DNA of 64,000 nt, taken from assembly GCF_018613675.1 (NCBI RefSeq), contig NZ_JAGGPQ010000026.1, positions 87,209 through 151,208 of the forward strand, read 5' to 3'. The notes below the pieces were generated by a model, which worked only from the letters and a program-made list of their open reading frames with translations, made no database searches and had not been told where the DNA came from. Positions 50,107 to 59,514 of this stretch are shown here, one piece after another; positions within the stretch are counted from its first letter, which is position 1; each line of letters opens with the position of its first letter. A program made the translations under genes and the position numbers. Source of the DNA: Arthrobacter sp. ISL-85. Lineage in GTDB: Bacteria; Actinomycetota; Actinomycetes; Actinomycetales; Micrococcaceae.

Positions 50107-51441
50107 ATGACCCCAAACATTCCGGAAAACACCACAGCCGGCGTCCCGGCTGCTGCTGCCGCACCCCACATCACGGTGGAAGGCTTTGACAGCCCCATCC
50201 CCGAAATCATCGATCTCGACGCACCCCGGGATGGCGTTCCCCTGGTCATCGAAACCCTGTCCGGCCTGGAACGCTGCGCCGCAGCCCTTGCCGCCGGCAC
50301 CGGTCCGGCCGGCGTTGACGCCGAGCGCGCCTCCGGGTTCCGCTACGGCCAGCGCGCGTTCCTGGTCCAGATCCGGCGCGAAGGCGCGGGGACCTGGTTG
50401 ATCGATCCTGAGCCGTTCGGGAACCTGGGCATCATCAACGACGCCCTGCGCGGGGTTGAGTGGATCCTGCACGCCGCGAGCCAGGACCTGCCCTGCCTGT
50501 CCGAACTTGGGATGTGGCCGGACAAGCTTTTCGACACGGAACTCGCCGCACGCCTGGCCGGGCTTCCCCGCGTGGGCCTGGCTGCGGTCATCGAACAGCT
50601 CCTGGGGTTCGGGCTTGCCAAGGAACACTCCGCCGCGGACTGGTCCACCCGCCCCCTGCCGGAGCCGTGGCTGCGCTACGCCGCGCTCGATGTCGAGGTC
50701 CTCACCGAGCTCCGCGAGGAACTTATCGAACTGCTCCAGGCGGACGGCAAACTGGAGTACGCCGAGCAGGAATTCGCAGCCATTCTCGACGCCGGCATCG
50801 CTCCCCCTCGGGTGGACCCCTGGCGGAAGACCTCGGGCCTGCACCAGATCCGGGACCGCCGCCAGCTCGCCGCTGTCCGGGAGCTGTGGCTGGAACGCGA
50901 TTCACTGGCGCAGAAACGCGATGTGGCGCCCGGCAGGCTCATTCCGGACTCTGCCCTGGTAGCTGCGGCAAAAGCCATGCCCGCCACCGTCCCGCAACTG
51001 CTCAGCACCAAGGGGTTCCACGGCCGCGCGGCCCAGCGCGAAGCTCCACGCTGGCTGCGCTGCATCGCCGCAGCGCGGGACCTGGAGGAACTGCCGCCCC
51101 TGCACCTGGCCACGAACGCCCCGCCGCCGCCAAGGGTCTGGGCAGACCGCGATCCCGAGGCCGCCGCACGCCTGGCCACCGCCCGCCCGCTGCTCCAGGC
51201 CAAGGCCGAGGAACTGAACCTGCCGCTGGAAAACCTCTTGACGCCCGACTACCTGCGGCGGGTCGCATGGCGGCCGCCTGAAGACGTTTCCGAGGATTCA
51301 ATTTCCGCTGAATTGCGGGAACTCGGCGCCCGCGGGTGGCAGGTGGAACTCGCTGCTCCGCTGATCACGGCCGCTTTCCTGAGCCCGCAGCCGCTGCCGC
51401 CCAAGGAGCCCAAAGCCACTGTTGTAGCCGGCGGACAGTAG
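50107..51441 (+). CDS. rnd: RNase D-like 3'-5' exonuclease with HRDC domain
   Basis: A 444-aa DEDD-type ribonuclease. The exonuclease domain (about 45-215) has GVDAERASG (D-x-E), LHAASQDLPCL (Asp) and RYAALDVEVL (Y-x3-D). An HRDC domain follows at about 250-330 (RELWLERDSLAQKRDVAPG). Expected role is tRNA or other RNA 3' processing. ATG at 50107, 12 bases after DUF3000. Confidence 0.9.
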   Translation: MTPNIPENTTAGVPAAAAAPHITVEGFDSPIPEIIDLDAPRDGVPLVIETLSGLERCAAALAAGTGPAGVDAERASGFRYGQRAFLVQIRREGAGTWLIDPEPFGNLGIINDALRGVEWILHAASQDLPCLSELGMWPDKLFDTELAARLAGLPRVGLAAVIEQLLGFGLAKEHSAADWSTRPLPEPWLRYAALDVEVLTELREELIELLQADGKLEYAEQEFAAILDAGIAPPRVDPWRKTSGLHQIRDRRQLAAVRELWLERDSLAQKRDVAPGRLIPDSALVAAAKAMPATVPQLLSTKGFHGRAAQREAPRWLRCIAAARDLEELPPLHLATNAPPPPRVWADRDPEAAARLATARPLLQAKAEELNLPLENLLTPDYLRRVAWRPPEDVSEDSISAELRELGARGWQVELAAPLITAAFLSPQPLPPKEPKATVVAGGQ

Positions 51442-51459
51442 CCAGGCAAGCCCAAGCCC

Positions 51460-51488
51460 TTGCAGGCTAAGTTACTCACGAGTAACAT
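51460..51488 (+). promoter_or_regulatory. Promoter with palindromic operator, beta-oxidation genes
   Basis: TTGCAG (51460-51465), a 17-base spacer and TAACAT (51483-51488) make a good promoter. The perfect palindrome GTTACTC-AC-GAGTAAC (51471-51486) fills the spacer and overlaps the -10 box, the expected place for a repressor site. The thiolase start is 78 bases downstream of the palindrome. No regulator gene is in the window; a TetR-type fatty-acid-responsive repressor is a guess. Confidence 0.75.
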
Positions 51489-51563
51489 CGGTGGAACCGA
51501 CGCCAGGCTGCTGCCGCCCTCCGGCATGCACCCGGCGCGCCACATCTCGATGAGGAGTTACAC

Positions 51564-52844
51564 GTGAGCCAGCACGGAAGCGGCGCATCTACGCGCACTG
51601 TCCGCGACGTCGTCTTTGTGGACGGCATCCGCACACCCTTCGGAAGGGCCGGCGAGAAGGGAATCTACGCCGGAACCCGGGCCGACGACCTGATCGTAAA
51701 ATGCATCCGCGGCCTGCTGCGCCGCAACCCGTCGCTGCCGGCGGAGCGGATCGACGAGGTGGCCATTGCCGCCACCACCCAGACCGGTGACCAGGGCCTC
51801 ACCCTGGGCAGGACGGCCGCGCTGCTGGCCGGCCTTCCGCGCACGGTTCCCGGCTTCGCGATCGACCGCATGTGCGCCGGTGCCATGACCGCTGTCACCA
51901 CCACGGCGGGCGGCATCGGCTTTGGCGCCTACGACGTGGTAATTGCCGGTGGGGTGGAACACATGGGACACCACCCCATGGGCTCAGGCGCCGACCCCAA
52001 CCCCCGGTTCATGTCTGAACGGCTGGTGGACCCGGCGGCCCTGAACATGGGAAACACCGCCGAGAACCTGCATGACCGCTTCCCCGCCATCACCAGGGAG
52101 CGCACGGACGCCTATGCGGTGGCTTCGCAGGACAAACTGGCTGCCGCCTACCAGGACGGCATGATCCAGCCGGACCTGGTTCCCGTTGCCGCCCGGAAGC
52201 CCGGTGAGGGCTGGACTGTCCACAGCAAGGACGAACCTCCCCGCCCGGGCACCACCTTGGCCGATCTCGCCGGCCTGCGGACACCGTTCCGCGCCCACGG
52301 CCGGGTCACCGCCGGAAACGCCGCCGGCCTGAACGATGGCGCAACCGCCGCCGTCCTGGCGTCCGCCGAAGCCGCCGCCGAACTGGGCCTGTCCGTCAAG
52401 ATGCGGCTGGTCAGCTACGCCTATGCAGGAGTGGAGCCGGAGGTCATGGGCATCGGTCCTGTCCCAGCCACCGAAAAGGCCCTGAAGACTGCGGGCCTGG
52501 GCATCGATGACATTGGGCTGTTCGAAATCAACGAGGCCTTCGCCGTCCAGGTCCTGAGTTTCCTGGACCACTACGGCATTGCCGACGACGACCCCCGGGT
52601 CAACCGCTACGGCGGCGCCATCGCCGTGGGCCACCCCCTCGCCTCCTCCGGTGTCCGGTTGATGATCCAGCTGGCGCGCCAGTTTGAGGAAGACCCGTCG
52701 GTCCGCTATGGACTGACTACCATGTGCGTGGGCCTGGGCATGGGGGGCACCGTGATCTGGGAGAACCCGCACCACCCCGACTACAGTGGAACCCCCGCCG
52801 GGGAGACCGCTTCCGCCACCGTTTCCGAAGGAGCCCACGCATGA
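51564..52844 (+). CDS. fadA: Acetyl-CoA acyltransferase (thiolase)
   Basis: Thiolytic cleavage of 3-ketoacyl-CoA, the last step of each beta-oxidation round. The 426-aa protein has nucleophile Cys104 (DRMCAGAMTA), the His in VGHPLASSG and the second Cys in TMCVGLGMGG. GTG start behind GAGGAG. It overlaps the next gene by 4 bases; together they are a full two-gene beta-oxidation complex. Confidence 0.95.
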   Translation: MSQHGSGASTRTVRDVVFVDGIRTPFGRAGEKGIYAGTRADDLIVKCIRGLLRRNPSLPAERIDEVAIAATTQTGDQGLTLGRTAALLAGLPRTVPGFAIDRMCAGAMTAVTTTAGGIGFGAYDVVIAGGVEHMGHHPMGSGADPNPRFMSERLVDPAALNMGNTAENLHDRFPAITRERTDAYAVASQDKLAAAYQDGMIQPDLVPVAARKPGEGWTVHSKDEPPRPGTTLADLAGLRTPFRAHGRVTAGNAAGLNDGATAAVLASAEAAAELGLSVKMRLVSYAYAGVEPEVMGIGPVPATEKALKTAGLGIDDIGLFEINEAFAVQVLSFLDHYGIADDDPRVNRYGGAIAVGHPLASSGVRLMIQLARQFEEDPSVRYGLTTMCVGLGMGGTVIWENPHHPDYSGTPAGETASATVSEGAHA

Positions 52845-55006
52845 GCGCCGCAGATTACCGCAAGTTGGCGGACCTCTTCCCCAACGAAACCGTGACCCAC
52901 TCTTACGTCCAGGACATCACCCTGCCGGGAACTGCAGGGAAGCCAAGCCCGGGCACCTTCGCCCTGGTCACGCTGGACAACGACCTTGACCACACCAAGC
53001 CCACCACCCTTGGCCCCAACACTTTGGTCGAGCTCGGCACGTTGCTGGAAGGGCTGCGGGACCGTGCCGCCCGCGGAGACATCGTGGGTGTCGGGGTGAC
53101 CGGAAAGCCGCATTACCTAGTGGCCGGAGCGGACCTGTCCGCCGTGAAGTCGCTGGAAAACCGCGAGCACGGGCTGTGGATGGCTCAGTTGGGCCACGAC
53201 GTTTACGCAACCCTGGCAAACCTTGGCGTCCCCAGCTTCGCCTTCATCAACGGCGTCGCCCTGGGCGGCGGCCTGGAGATCGCCCTGCAGTCCACCTACC
53301 GCACGGTGTCCACCGGCGCAGGCGCACTGGCGCTCCCGGAAGCCTTCCTGGGCCTGGTGCCTGGCTGGGGCGGCGTGTACATCCTTCCCCGCCTGGTGGG
53401 GCCTGAAAACGCCGTCAAGGTCATGATCGAGAACCCGCTCAGCAACAACCGGACGCTTTCCGGCGCGCAGGCGTTCGGTTTGGGAATCGCCGACGCCGCC
53501 TTTGAACCTGCCGACTTCCTGGAGCAGTCACTGGCCTGGGCCGCGGGAGTCATCTCCGGCGAGGTGGTCCCTGACCGTGCCAACGCCGTCGACCCCACCT
53601 CCCCTGAGGCAGCGGCCCGCTGGTCCGCTGCCGTGGACGCCGGACGGAAGTTCGTGGAAGGCAAGACCTCCAATGCCTCCCCTGCCCCTGCCAAAGTCCT
53701 GGACATCCTGGAAGCCAACCGCACCTTGACGGCAGCGGAGTCCGCTGCCCTGGAGTGCGAAACCCTGGCTGAACTGATGCAGACGGATGAGTTCCGCTCC
53801 ACCGTCTACGCGTTCCTTGACCTGGTCCAGAAGCGTGGCAAGCGCCCGGCCGGGGCTCCCGACCGCAAGCTGGCCCGCCCCGTTACCAAGGTGGGCGTGG
53901 TGGGCGCCGGCCTGATGGCCGGCCAGCTTGCCCTGCTCTTTGCCCGCCAACTGAAGGTGCCCGTGGTCCTCACCGACATCGACCAGGCCCGGGTGGACAA
54001 AGGCGTGGCCTACGTCCATGGCGAGGTGGACAAACTGCTGGCGAAGAAGCGCGTGAGCCAGGACGCTGCCAACCGCACGAAAGCGCTGGTGACAGGATCG
54101 GTGTCAAAGGAAGCCTTCGCGGACGCCGACTTCGTGATCGAGGCTGTCTTCGAGGAACTGCACATCAAGAAGCAGGTCTTCGCCGAGCTGGAAGGCATCG
54201 TGTCGCCGGAGTGCATCCTGGCCACCAATACGTCTTCCCTCTCGGTGACGGAAATGGCCGCGGACCTGCAGCACCCCGAACGGCTGGTGGGTTTCCACTT
54301 CTTCAACCCCGTGGCCGTGATGCCGCTGCTGGAGATTGTCCGTGCCCCGCGGACCGATGACGCGGTGCTGGCCACCGCCTTTGAGCTGGCCAAGGCCCTG
54401 AAGAAGACCGGCGTGCTGGTCAAGGACGCGGCCGCGTTCGTGGTCAACCGCATCCTTTTGCGGCTCATGGGGGAAGTGACGGCCGCCTTCGACGAAGGCA
54501 CTCCGGCAGAGGTGGCGGACACCGCCCTGCGGCCCATGGGCCTGCCGATGACGCCCTTCACGCTGCTGGCCATGGTGGGCCTCCCTGTGGCGCAGCATGT
54601 CCAGGAATCGCTGAACGCTGCCTTCGGCGACCGTTTCCCGGTCTCCGTCAACCTCAAGAAGCTCATCGACAACAACGTCAAGGCACTCTGGGAGACCGCC
54701 CCGGATGGTTCCCGCGCCATCCCCCACTCCACCCTTGAACTGATGTCCTTTGGCACCAGCCCTTCCACGGCAGGGCAGGTCCTGCACCGCGTCCAGGATG
54801 CACTGGCTCAGGAAATCGGCCTGATGCTGGACGAAGGCGTCGTCGCCGGCCCGGAGGACATCGACCTGTGCATGATCCTGGGCGCGGGCTGGCCCATGTT
54901 CCTGGGCGGCATCACGCCGTACCTGGATCGCGTGGGCGCGTCGGAGCGGGTCAACGGCAAGCGGTTCCTGCAACCCGGCGTGGCCTCAAGCCGGGCCCAG
55001 CGGTAA
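52841..55006 (+). CDS. fadB: Enoyl-CoA hydratase / 3-hydroxyacyl-CoA dehydrogenase
   Basis: Bifunctional beta-oxidation protein of 721 aa. The N-terminal crotonase domain (about 15-310) has the oxyanion region KPHYLVAGADLSAV and INGVALGGGLEIAL; the C-terminal part has the NAD site VGVVGAGLMAGQLA near 348, the catalytic His in FHFFNPVAVMPLLEI and two helical 3-hydroxyacyl-CoA dehydrogenase C-domains. ATG 52841 follows GAAGGAG with a 4-base overlap to the thiolase, and the sequence upstream is thiolase in another frame. Confidence 0.95.
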   Translation: MSAADYRKLADLFPNETVTHSYVQDITLPGTAGKPSPGTFALVTLDNDLDHTKPTTLGPNTLVELGTLLEGLRDRAARGDIVGVGVTGKPHYLVAGADLSAVKSLENREHGLWMAQLGHDVYATLANLGVPSFAFINGVALGGGLEIALQSTYRTVSTGAGALALPEAFLGLVPGWGGVYILPRLVGPENAVKVMIENPLSNNRTLSGAQAFGLGIADAAFEPADFLEQSLAWAAGVISGEVVPDRANAVDPTSPEAAARWSAAVDAGRKFVEGKTSNASPAPAKVLDILEANRTLTAAESAALECETLAELMQTDEFRSTVYAFLDLVQKRGKRPAGAPDRKLARPVTKVGVVGAGLMAGQLALLFARQLKVPVVLTDIDQARVDKGVAYVHGEVDKLLAKKRVSQDAANRTKALVTGSVSKEAFADADFVIEAVFEELHIKKQVFAELEGIVSPECILATNTSSLSVTEMAADLQHPERLVGFHFFNPVAVMPLLEIVRAPRTDDAVLATAFELAKALKKTGVLVKDAAAFVVNRILLRLMGEVTAAFDEGTPAEVADTALRPMGLPMTPFTLLAMVGLPVAQHVQESLNAAFGDRFPVSVNLKKLIDNNVKALWETAPDGSRAIPHSTLELMSFGTSPSTAGQVLHRVQDALAQEIGLMLDEGVVAGPEDIDLCMILGAGWPMFLGGITPYLDRVGASERVNGKRFLQPGVASSRAQR

Positions 55007-55018
55007 GCGCACCGGCGG

Positions 55019-56617
55019 TCAGTACCCTGGCGGCCGGTGCGCCGGCAGCAGCCGGCCGCCGTCGAGCGCCAGGATGCGGTGCGCCGCCGCACGTGCATAG
55101 CCCAACTCATGGGTGACCAGCACGACGGCGGCGCCCGCCTCCGCTGCCGAGCGTACGGCGGCGTCAAGCAGGGCCAGCCCGTCCCCGTCCAGCGCCACGG
55201 TAGGTTCATCCAGCGCCAGGACGGCGGGCCTGCGCGCCAGGACGGTGGCCAGGGCCAGCAGGCGCTGGGCGGACGCCGGCAGCTCAGCGGGATGCTCCGG
55301 GGCTGCATCCGCCAGGCCGACAGCCTTCAGCGCCGCGCCGGCGCGCGCCACCGCCACGTCCGCTCCCACCAGGCGGTCCAGCCCGAACATCACCTCCCGG
55401 AGCACAGTCCGTTCGAACAGCTGGTCACGGGGCTGCTGGAAGAGCAGGCCCACGGATGCCGCGGTCTTTCCCACTGGAACACCTCCGATGTCGGCGCCAT
55501 GCACCAGGACGGTCCCCGCACTGGGGCGCAGCAGGCCGTTAAAGTGCCGCAGGAGCGTTGACTTCCCTGCCCCGTTGGGCCCGGTGACGGCCACGATCTC
55601 CCCCGGATAAACCGCCAGGTGGACATCCTGCAGTACCATTTCCCGGCGGTCGGGCACCGGCTCCTGCCTTCGACGCCTGCGGCGGCTTACGGGCGCTTTC
55701 GGGTATCCAAAGGACACCCCCCGAAGCTCCAGCGCAGGGCCTGCCGGCAGTTCCCCCGGTTGGCGACTCGAGGCCCGGAGCACGGGCGTCGTAGCGGCTT
55801 CCAGGCCGTCAAGGCGCCGAATGGCCGGCGGCAGCAGCCCGGAACCGGGCCCCATTGCGGCGGGAGGCCCGCTGGCGGTGAGCCTGCCGTCCTTCAGCAC
55901 GAACCACGTACCGGCTTCCAGCAGGAGCGGGCTAACTGTCTGGCTGAGGATTACGACGGCGGTCCCCCGCTTTATGAGATCCCGGACCAGGGCGGCAAGC
56001 TCGTTGGCTCCTGCCGCATCCAGGGACGCGAAGGGTTCGTCCATGACCAGCACCGGGGGCCCGGGGATGACTGCACAGCCGATGGCCAACCGCCGCAACT
56101 GGCCACCGGAGAGCCGGGCAGGGTCCTGGTCCAGCTGGCTGCCAAGTCCCAGCAGCCGTGCGGTGCGCTCCACGGCGGCTTTCATGCTGCCGCGTTCCAT
56201 GCCGGCATTTTCCAGGCCGAACGCGAGTTCCTCGGCCACCGTGGACCGGACAGTCGACAGGACTGCGGCAGGGTCCTGCGGCACGAACCCCACCTGCCGG
56301 CCCCACTGGGCGGGATCGATCCGGGGATCCCCCGCGCCGCCGTCGAACTCCAGCCGTGTACCGGACAGCTGCAGGAATCCTGCGAGCGTTCCGTGGCCGC
56401 CCGGTGGCAGCCAACCGGCCAGCAGGCACCCCAGGGTGGATTTGCCGCTTCCGGATGCGCCCAGGATGGCCGTGAAGGAGCCCGGCGCCACGGTAACGGC
56501 CACATCATGCAGCACGGGGGCATGCCCGTCGTGGAAAGTGAAGTCCCGGATGCCGGCAGCCAGGACGGGCCTGTTGACGGGGACGGCGCGGCCGGCAGCC
56601 GCGGTGCATTCAGGCAC
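55019..56617 (-). CDS. ecfA: ECF transporter energy module, fused double ATPase (EcfA-A')
   Basis: Two ABC ATPase domains in one 532-aa protein that powers an energy-coupling-factor vitamin/nutrient importer. Domain 1 (about 20-250): Walker A GASGSGKST, signature LSGGQLRRL, Walker B VLVMDEPFASLD. Domain 2 (about 290-525): Walker A GPNGAGKST, Q-loop FQQPRDQLF, Walker B VLALDEPTVALD, switch His VTHELG, but the signature is degenerate (LPASAQRLLAL instead of LSGGQ). This gives one normal and one impaired ATP site. The GTG start overlaps the ecfT stop by 8 bases. Confidence 0.93.
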   Translation of the reverse strand: MPECTAAAGRAVPVNRPVLAAGIRDFTFHDGHAPVLHDVAVTVAPGSFTAILGASGSGKSTLGCLLAGWLPPGGHGTLAGFLQLSGTRLEFDGGAGDPRIDPAQWGRQVGFVPQDPAAVLSTVRSTVAEELAFGLENAGMERGSMKAAVERTARLLGLGSQLDQDPARLSGGQLRRLAIGCAVIPGPPVLVMDEPFASLDAAGANELAALVRDLIKRGTAVVILSQTVSPLLLEAGTWFVLKDGRLTASGPPAAMGPGSGLLPPAIRRLDGLEAATTPVLRASSRQPGELPAGPALELRGVSFGYPKAPVSRRRRRRQEPVPDRREMVLQDVHLAVYPGEIVAVTGPNGAGKSTLLRHFNGLLRPSAGTVLVHGADIGGVPVGKTAASVGLLFQQPRDQLFERTVLREVMFGLDRLVGADVAVARAGAALKAVGLADAAPEHPAELPASAQRLLALATVLARRPAVLALDEPTVALDGDGLALLDAAVRSAAEAGAAVVLVTHELGYARAAAHRILALDGGRLLPAHRPPGY

Positions 56618-57392
56618 CGGGCGCCACCACCCGCAGAACCACCGCGGCCAGGGCCGCGAGCATCAGGACTGTCCGCACTGTCCGCTGAAGCCGGGAATCA
56701 GCCACCTCCCGGTAGCTGGTCCGCGGCCCGGGGTTGCTCAGTCCACGCGCCTCCAGGGCAGCAGCGCGGGTACCGGCATCCTCGATCAGGGACAGGACCA
56801 GTGGTACTGCCTGGAGCCGGAATGCCCCGATCCTGGCTAACAGGCTCCGCGAGACCACCAGGCCGCGCGCTTCCTGGGCCTGCCGGATCCGCCGCGCCCG
56901 GTCCGCGATGGCCGGCAGCAGGGTCAGGGTGGACGCCAGCACGAAAGCGAACCTGCCCTGGACGCCGCGGGCGGACAGCGCCGCCACGAGGTCCGGGATG
57001 CTGACGCTGAACGAGAAAAGCAGCAGGGCCAGGACCACGGCGGCCAGCTGCACTATGCGCTGCCCGGCGAAGTCCAGGCCCTCTGCGGTGACCCGGGCAG
57101 GTCCCCACTCGGCGAGGACAGTCCGGCCCTCGGGAAAGAACAGCCCGTGCAGGACCAGCAGCGACAGGCCAAACGGGATCAGGACCGCTGCGGCCGCCGG
57201 CAGCACGCGCCCGGCTGTGCCGCCTGCAGCGGAGAGGCCAAGGCAGGCGGCAACCACGGCGAGGGACAGTGCCCAGCTGCCGGCCGCCGTCGTGATTACC
57301 GCCGTGGCTGCGGCAGCCGCCAGCAGGGTCAGCGGATTAAGCCGTTCCCGCCTGGCCGGTGCTGGGGCGGCGCCTGCCGGGGATGCCGTCAC
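56610..57392 (-). CDS. ecfT: ECF transporter transmembrane T component
   Basis: A 260-aa membrane protein with about five or six hydrophobic segments and the two coupling-helix motifs of EcfT, QAQEARGLV near 165 and AALEARGLSNPG near 215, which grip the ATPases. Coupled to both neighbours in the order S-T-A. C-terminal segment is membrane again (VLMLAALAAVVLRVV). Confidence 0.9.
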   Translation of the reverse strand: MTASPAGAAPAPARRERLNPLTLLAAAAATAVITTAAGSWALSLAVVAACLGLSAAGGTAGRVLPAAAAVLIPFGLSLLVLHGLFFPEGRTVLAEWGPARVTAEGLDFAGQRIVQLAAVVLALLLFSFSVSIPDLVAALSARGVQGRFAFVLASTLTLLPAIADRARRIRQAQEARGLVVSRSLLARIGAFRLQAVPLVLSLIEDAGTRAAALEARGLSNPGPRTSYREVADSRLQRTVRTVLMLAALAAVVLRVVAPGA

Positions 57393-57402
57393 GGTGCCCG
57401 GG

Positions 57403-58296
57403 TCAGCCGTTCAGCGTTGAATCGCTGGCTGAACCCGAAGCAGTACCGTGTGCCTTATCCTTCACTGGGGCGTCCGCACGGGTCCCGATGGGCTGGCTGT
57501 TGCCGGCGAGCACGCGGTGGCGCCGGAGGAAGGGGAACTGCTGGCGCGCCCGGCGGGGCAGCGCGTAGACCAGGACGGCAACGATGGTGAACACGATGGC
57601 CTTGTCCATGGGGTCGGAGATCAGGGCCTGCTTGGTGATGGCGGCCAGGAGGGTGTCCCCCATGGCCCGGAAAGCACTGACGATTGCGCCGGTGGCCACG
57701 CCCGAGGTTCCGCCGAAGACAAAGGCAGCCACAGGGGCCGACACCACGCCGGCGATGATCCCGGTGACGAAGCCGGCGACGGGAGCAAGGTAGAAACGGC
57801 GGAAGAGGCCGTAGCGCGCTGCGAGCCCTGCCAGGCAGCCGATGAGCGCGGCGCCTGCAGCGAACGGCAGCACGGTGGGGTTGAAGAAGGACCAGACAAC
57901 GCTGCTGAGGGCGCCGGTAGCGGCGCCGGCAGCCGGACCTGCCAGGACGGCGATCATCACCGTGCCGATCGCGTCGAGGTAGAAGGGAACCAGGGTGCTG
58001 CCCACAAACTGGCCAAGCACGATGTTCAGGACCAGCGCCACCGGGATCAGCACCAGTGTGGACGCCGGGAGGGTGGGCAGCACGGCGACGATCAGCAGGA
58101 TGGCCCCTGCCAGGAAGCCGGTGAGGGCGATCAGGGCCGATGCGCTGCCCGGACCTCCTGTGATGTCCGCCGGCTGGTTGAGGACCAGGTAGACGTACGT
58201 GGCGGCGATGGCCAGGGCGCCGAGGATCTCCAGCAGCCGCCGGCGGCGGGCCGCGGGGCGTTCCTGGGAGGGAAGCGTCAAAGAGGGCGATGACAT
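57403..58296 (-). CDS. ECF transporter substrate-binding S component
   Basis: A 297-aa membrane protein with about eight hydrophobic segments (roughly 23-40, 55-75, 80-100, 110-130, 140-160, 170-190, 195-215, 230-250), Ala/Gly-rich helices typical of S components, and a hydrophilic C-terminal tail. Substrate specificity cannot be read from sequence; the nucleoside hydrolase just upstream suggests a nucleoside or ribose-containing ligand (inference). ATG at 58296 follows AAGGAAC. Confidence 0.8.
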   Translation of the reverse strand: MSSPSLTLPSQERPAARRRRLLEILGALAIAATYVYLVLNQPADITGGPGSASALIALTGFLAGAILLIVAVLPTLPASTLVLIPVALVLNIVLGQFVGSTLVPFYLDAIGTVMIAVLAGPAAGAATGALSSVVWSFFNPTVLPFAAGAALIGCLAGLAARYGLFRRFYLAPVAGFVTGIIAGVVSAPVAAFVFGGTSGVATGAIVSAFRAMGDTLLAAITKQALISDPMDKAIVFTIVAVLVYALPRRARQQFPFLRRHRVLAGNSQPIGTRADAPVKDKAHGTASGSASDSTLNG

Positions 58297-58318
58297 GGGG
58301 ACTGTTCCTTAGGGATGC

Positions 58319-58359
58319 AGGCAGTGGCCCGGCAGTACCGGGCCGGTGTGTGGCTGCCT
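58319..58359 (-). promoter_or_regulatory. Nested hairpin in the ECF leader
   Basis: Inner stem GGCCCGG / CCGGGCC (58326-58332, 58338-58344) inside outer stem AGGCAG / CTGCCT (58319-58324, 58354-58359), about 20 bases before the S-component start. No U-run. Upstream on the minus strand TAGAAT near 58420 may be a -10 box. A ligand-responsive leader is possible, but no known riboswitch consensus is visible. This explains the 186-base gap after the hydrolase gene. Confidence 0.4.
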
Positions 58360-58482
58360 ATGTCACCTCGGCAGCAGCCGGCGGCAACTGCGCCGGGCCG
58401 GTCCGGAGCCCATTCTACCGGCCATCCTCCGGTACCGTCCCCTGCAGGTTGTTCCTGCCGCGCAAGCCGCGGATCCTGGGCC

Positions 58483-59508
58483 CTACCCCGTCTTCCGGGC
58501 CAGGCGTCCGACGGCGGACACCAGCTCGCGGAACGCCTGCCCGGGGTTGTTGCCGGACACGATCCGGGCGTTCGGAGGTGCGCCCCAGAGTCCCCGGAAG
58601 TCTGCCACGGTTGTTCCCATCAGGAGCGGCGAGTCCGTTTCGACATCCACGGTGGCCGGACGTGCCGTGTACTCGAGCGTCCCGGCGGCCACCCCGGCGG
58701 CGAAGAAGTCGTGGACGTGCGCCAGGTAGCCCTGGTCATAGTGCCGGTGGAACTCGAAATAGAAGCGCAAGGCGTCCGAAAGATGCCTGATGAGGGTGTT
58801 GTCGGAGGTACTGCGGCGGCCCTCGGCGTCTTCCGGGAGCACCAACTCCGGAACCGCGGCGCCCGCGGCCTCGGCCAAAGCCTTGATGTGGGCCGGGTGC
58901 AGTTCCATGCGTTCGGTGGTGTCCAGGGAGCACACAATGGGCAGTCTGTCCGCATGCCTTCCCCGGTAGGCGGCGTAGACCTCCTTGGCCGCGTGCGGAT
59001 CCACGTGCGTGTTCCATTCGGCGGTGGGGGTGGTGTTGCCCTGGTGGTAGAAGGCACCGCCCATGATCACCATCTTCGCCAGGAGGTCCGGGAGGTCCGG
59101 TTCCTGCCGCAGTGCAAGGGCGAAGTTGGTCAGCGGCGCTGTGATGAGCGCGGTCAGCTCCCCCGGCCTGGCCCTGGCATGTTCGATCCAGAGGTCCACC
59201 GCGTTCCGCGGGCTGAGGCGGCCTGCTGGTTCAGGCAGCAACGCGTAGCCGATTCCCTGCGGCCCGTGGGTCTCCGGGGTGGTCAGCAGCGGAATGGACA
59301 GGGGCTTCCGGGCACCCACGGCCACCTGGACGCCCGGGCGGCCGCACAGTTCCAGCAGTGCCAAGGTGTTGCGGGCCACCTGGTCGGCGTCCACGTTGCC
59401 CGGTGTCGCCGTGACCGCCACGAACTCGGTGTCCGGCAGGGCGGCGAGATAGGCAATGGCCAGGGCGTCGTCGATGCCGGTATCGACGTCCAGGAGGTAG
59501 GCGGGCAC
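58483..59508 (-). CDS. Nucleoside hydrolase (IUNH family)
   Basis: Cleaves the N-glycosidic bond of ribonucleosides to base and ribose. The 341-aa protein begins LLDVDTGIDDALAI with the calcium-binding Asp cluster, has VIMGGAFYHQGNTTPTAEWN, and the C-terminal HDFFAAGVA resembling the usual HDPLA. Specificity (purine, pyrimidine or uridine) is not clear. It lies between the aldo/keto reductase (6-base gap) and the ECF transporter genes. Confidence 0.9.
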   Translation of the reverse strand: MPAYLLDVDTGIDDALAIAYLAALPDTEFVAVTATPGNVDADQVARNTLALLELCGRPGVQVAVGARKPLSIPLLTTPETHGPQGIGYALLPEPAGRLSPRNAVDLWIEHARARPGELTALITAPLTNFALALRQEPDLPDLLAKMVIMGGAFYHQGNTTPTAEWNTHVDPHAAKEVYAAYRGRHADRLPIVCSLDTTERMELHPAHIKALAEAAGAAVPELVLPEDAEGRRSTSDNTLIRHLSDALRFYFEFHRHYDQGYLAHVHDFFAAGVAAGTLEYTARPATVDVETDSPLLMGTTVADFRGLWGAPPNARIVSGNNPGQAFRELVSAVGRLARKTG

Positions 59509-59514
59509 GGCTGC

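Noticed and set aside
58297..58482. Cobalamin or TPP riboswitch in the ECF leader
   Set aside because: A GCCACTG string is present, but the B12-box, the TPP core CTGAGA and their pairing arms are absent.
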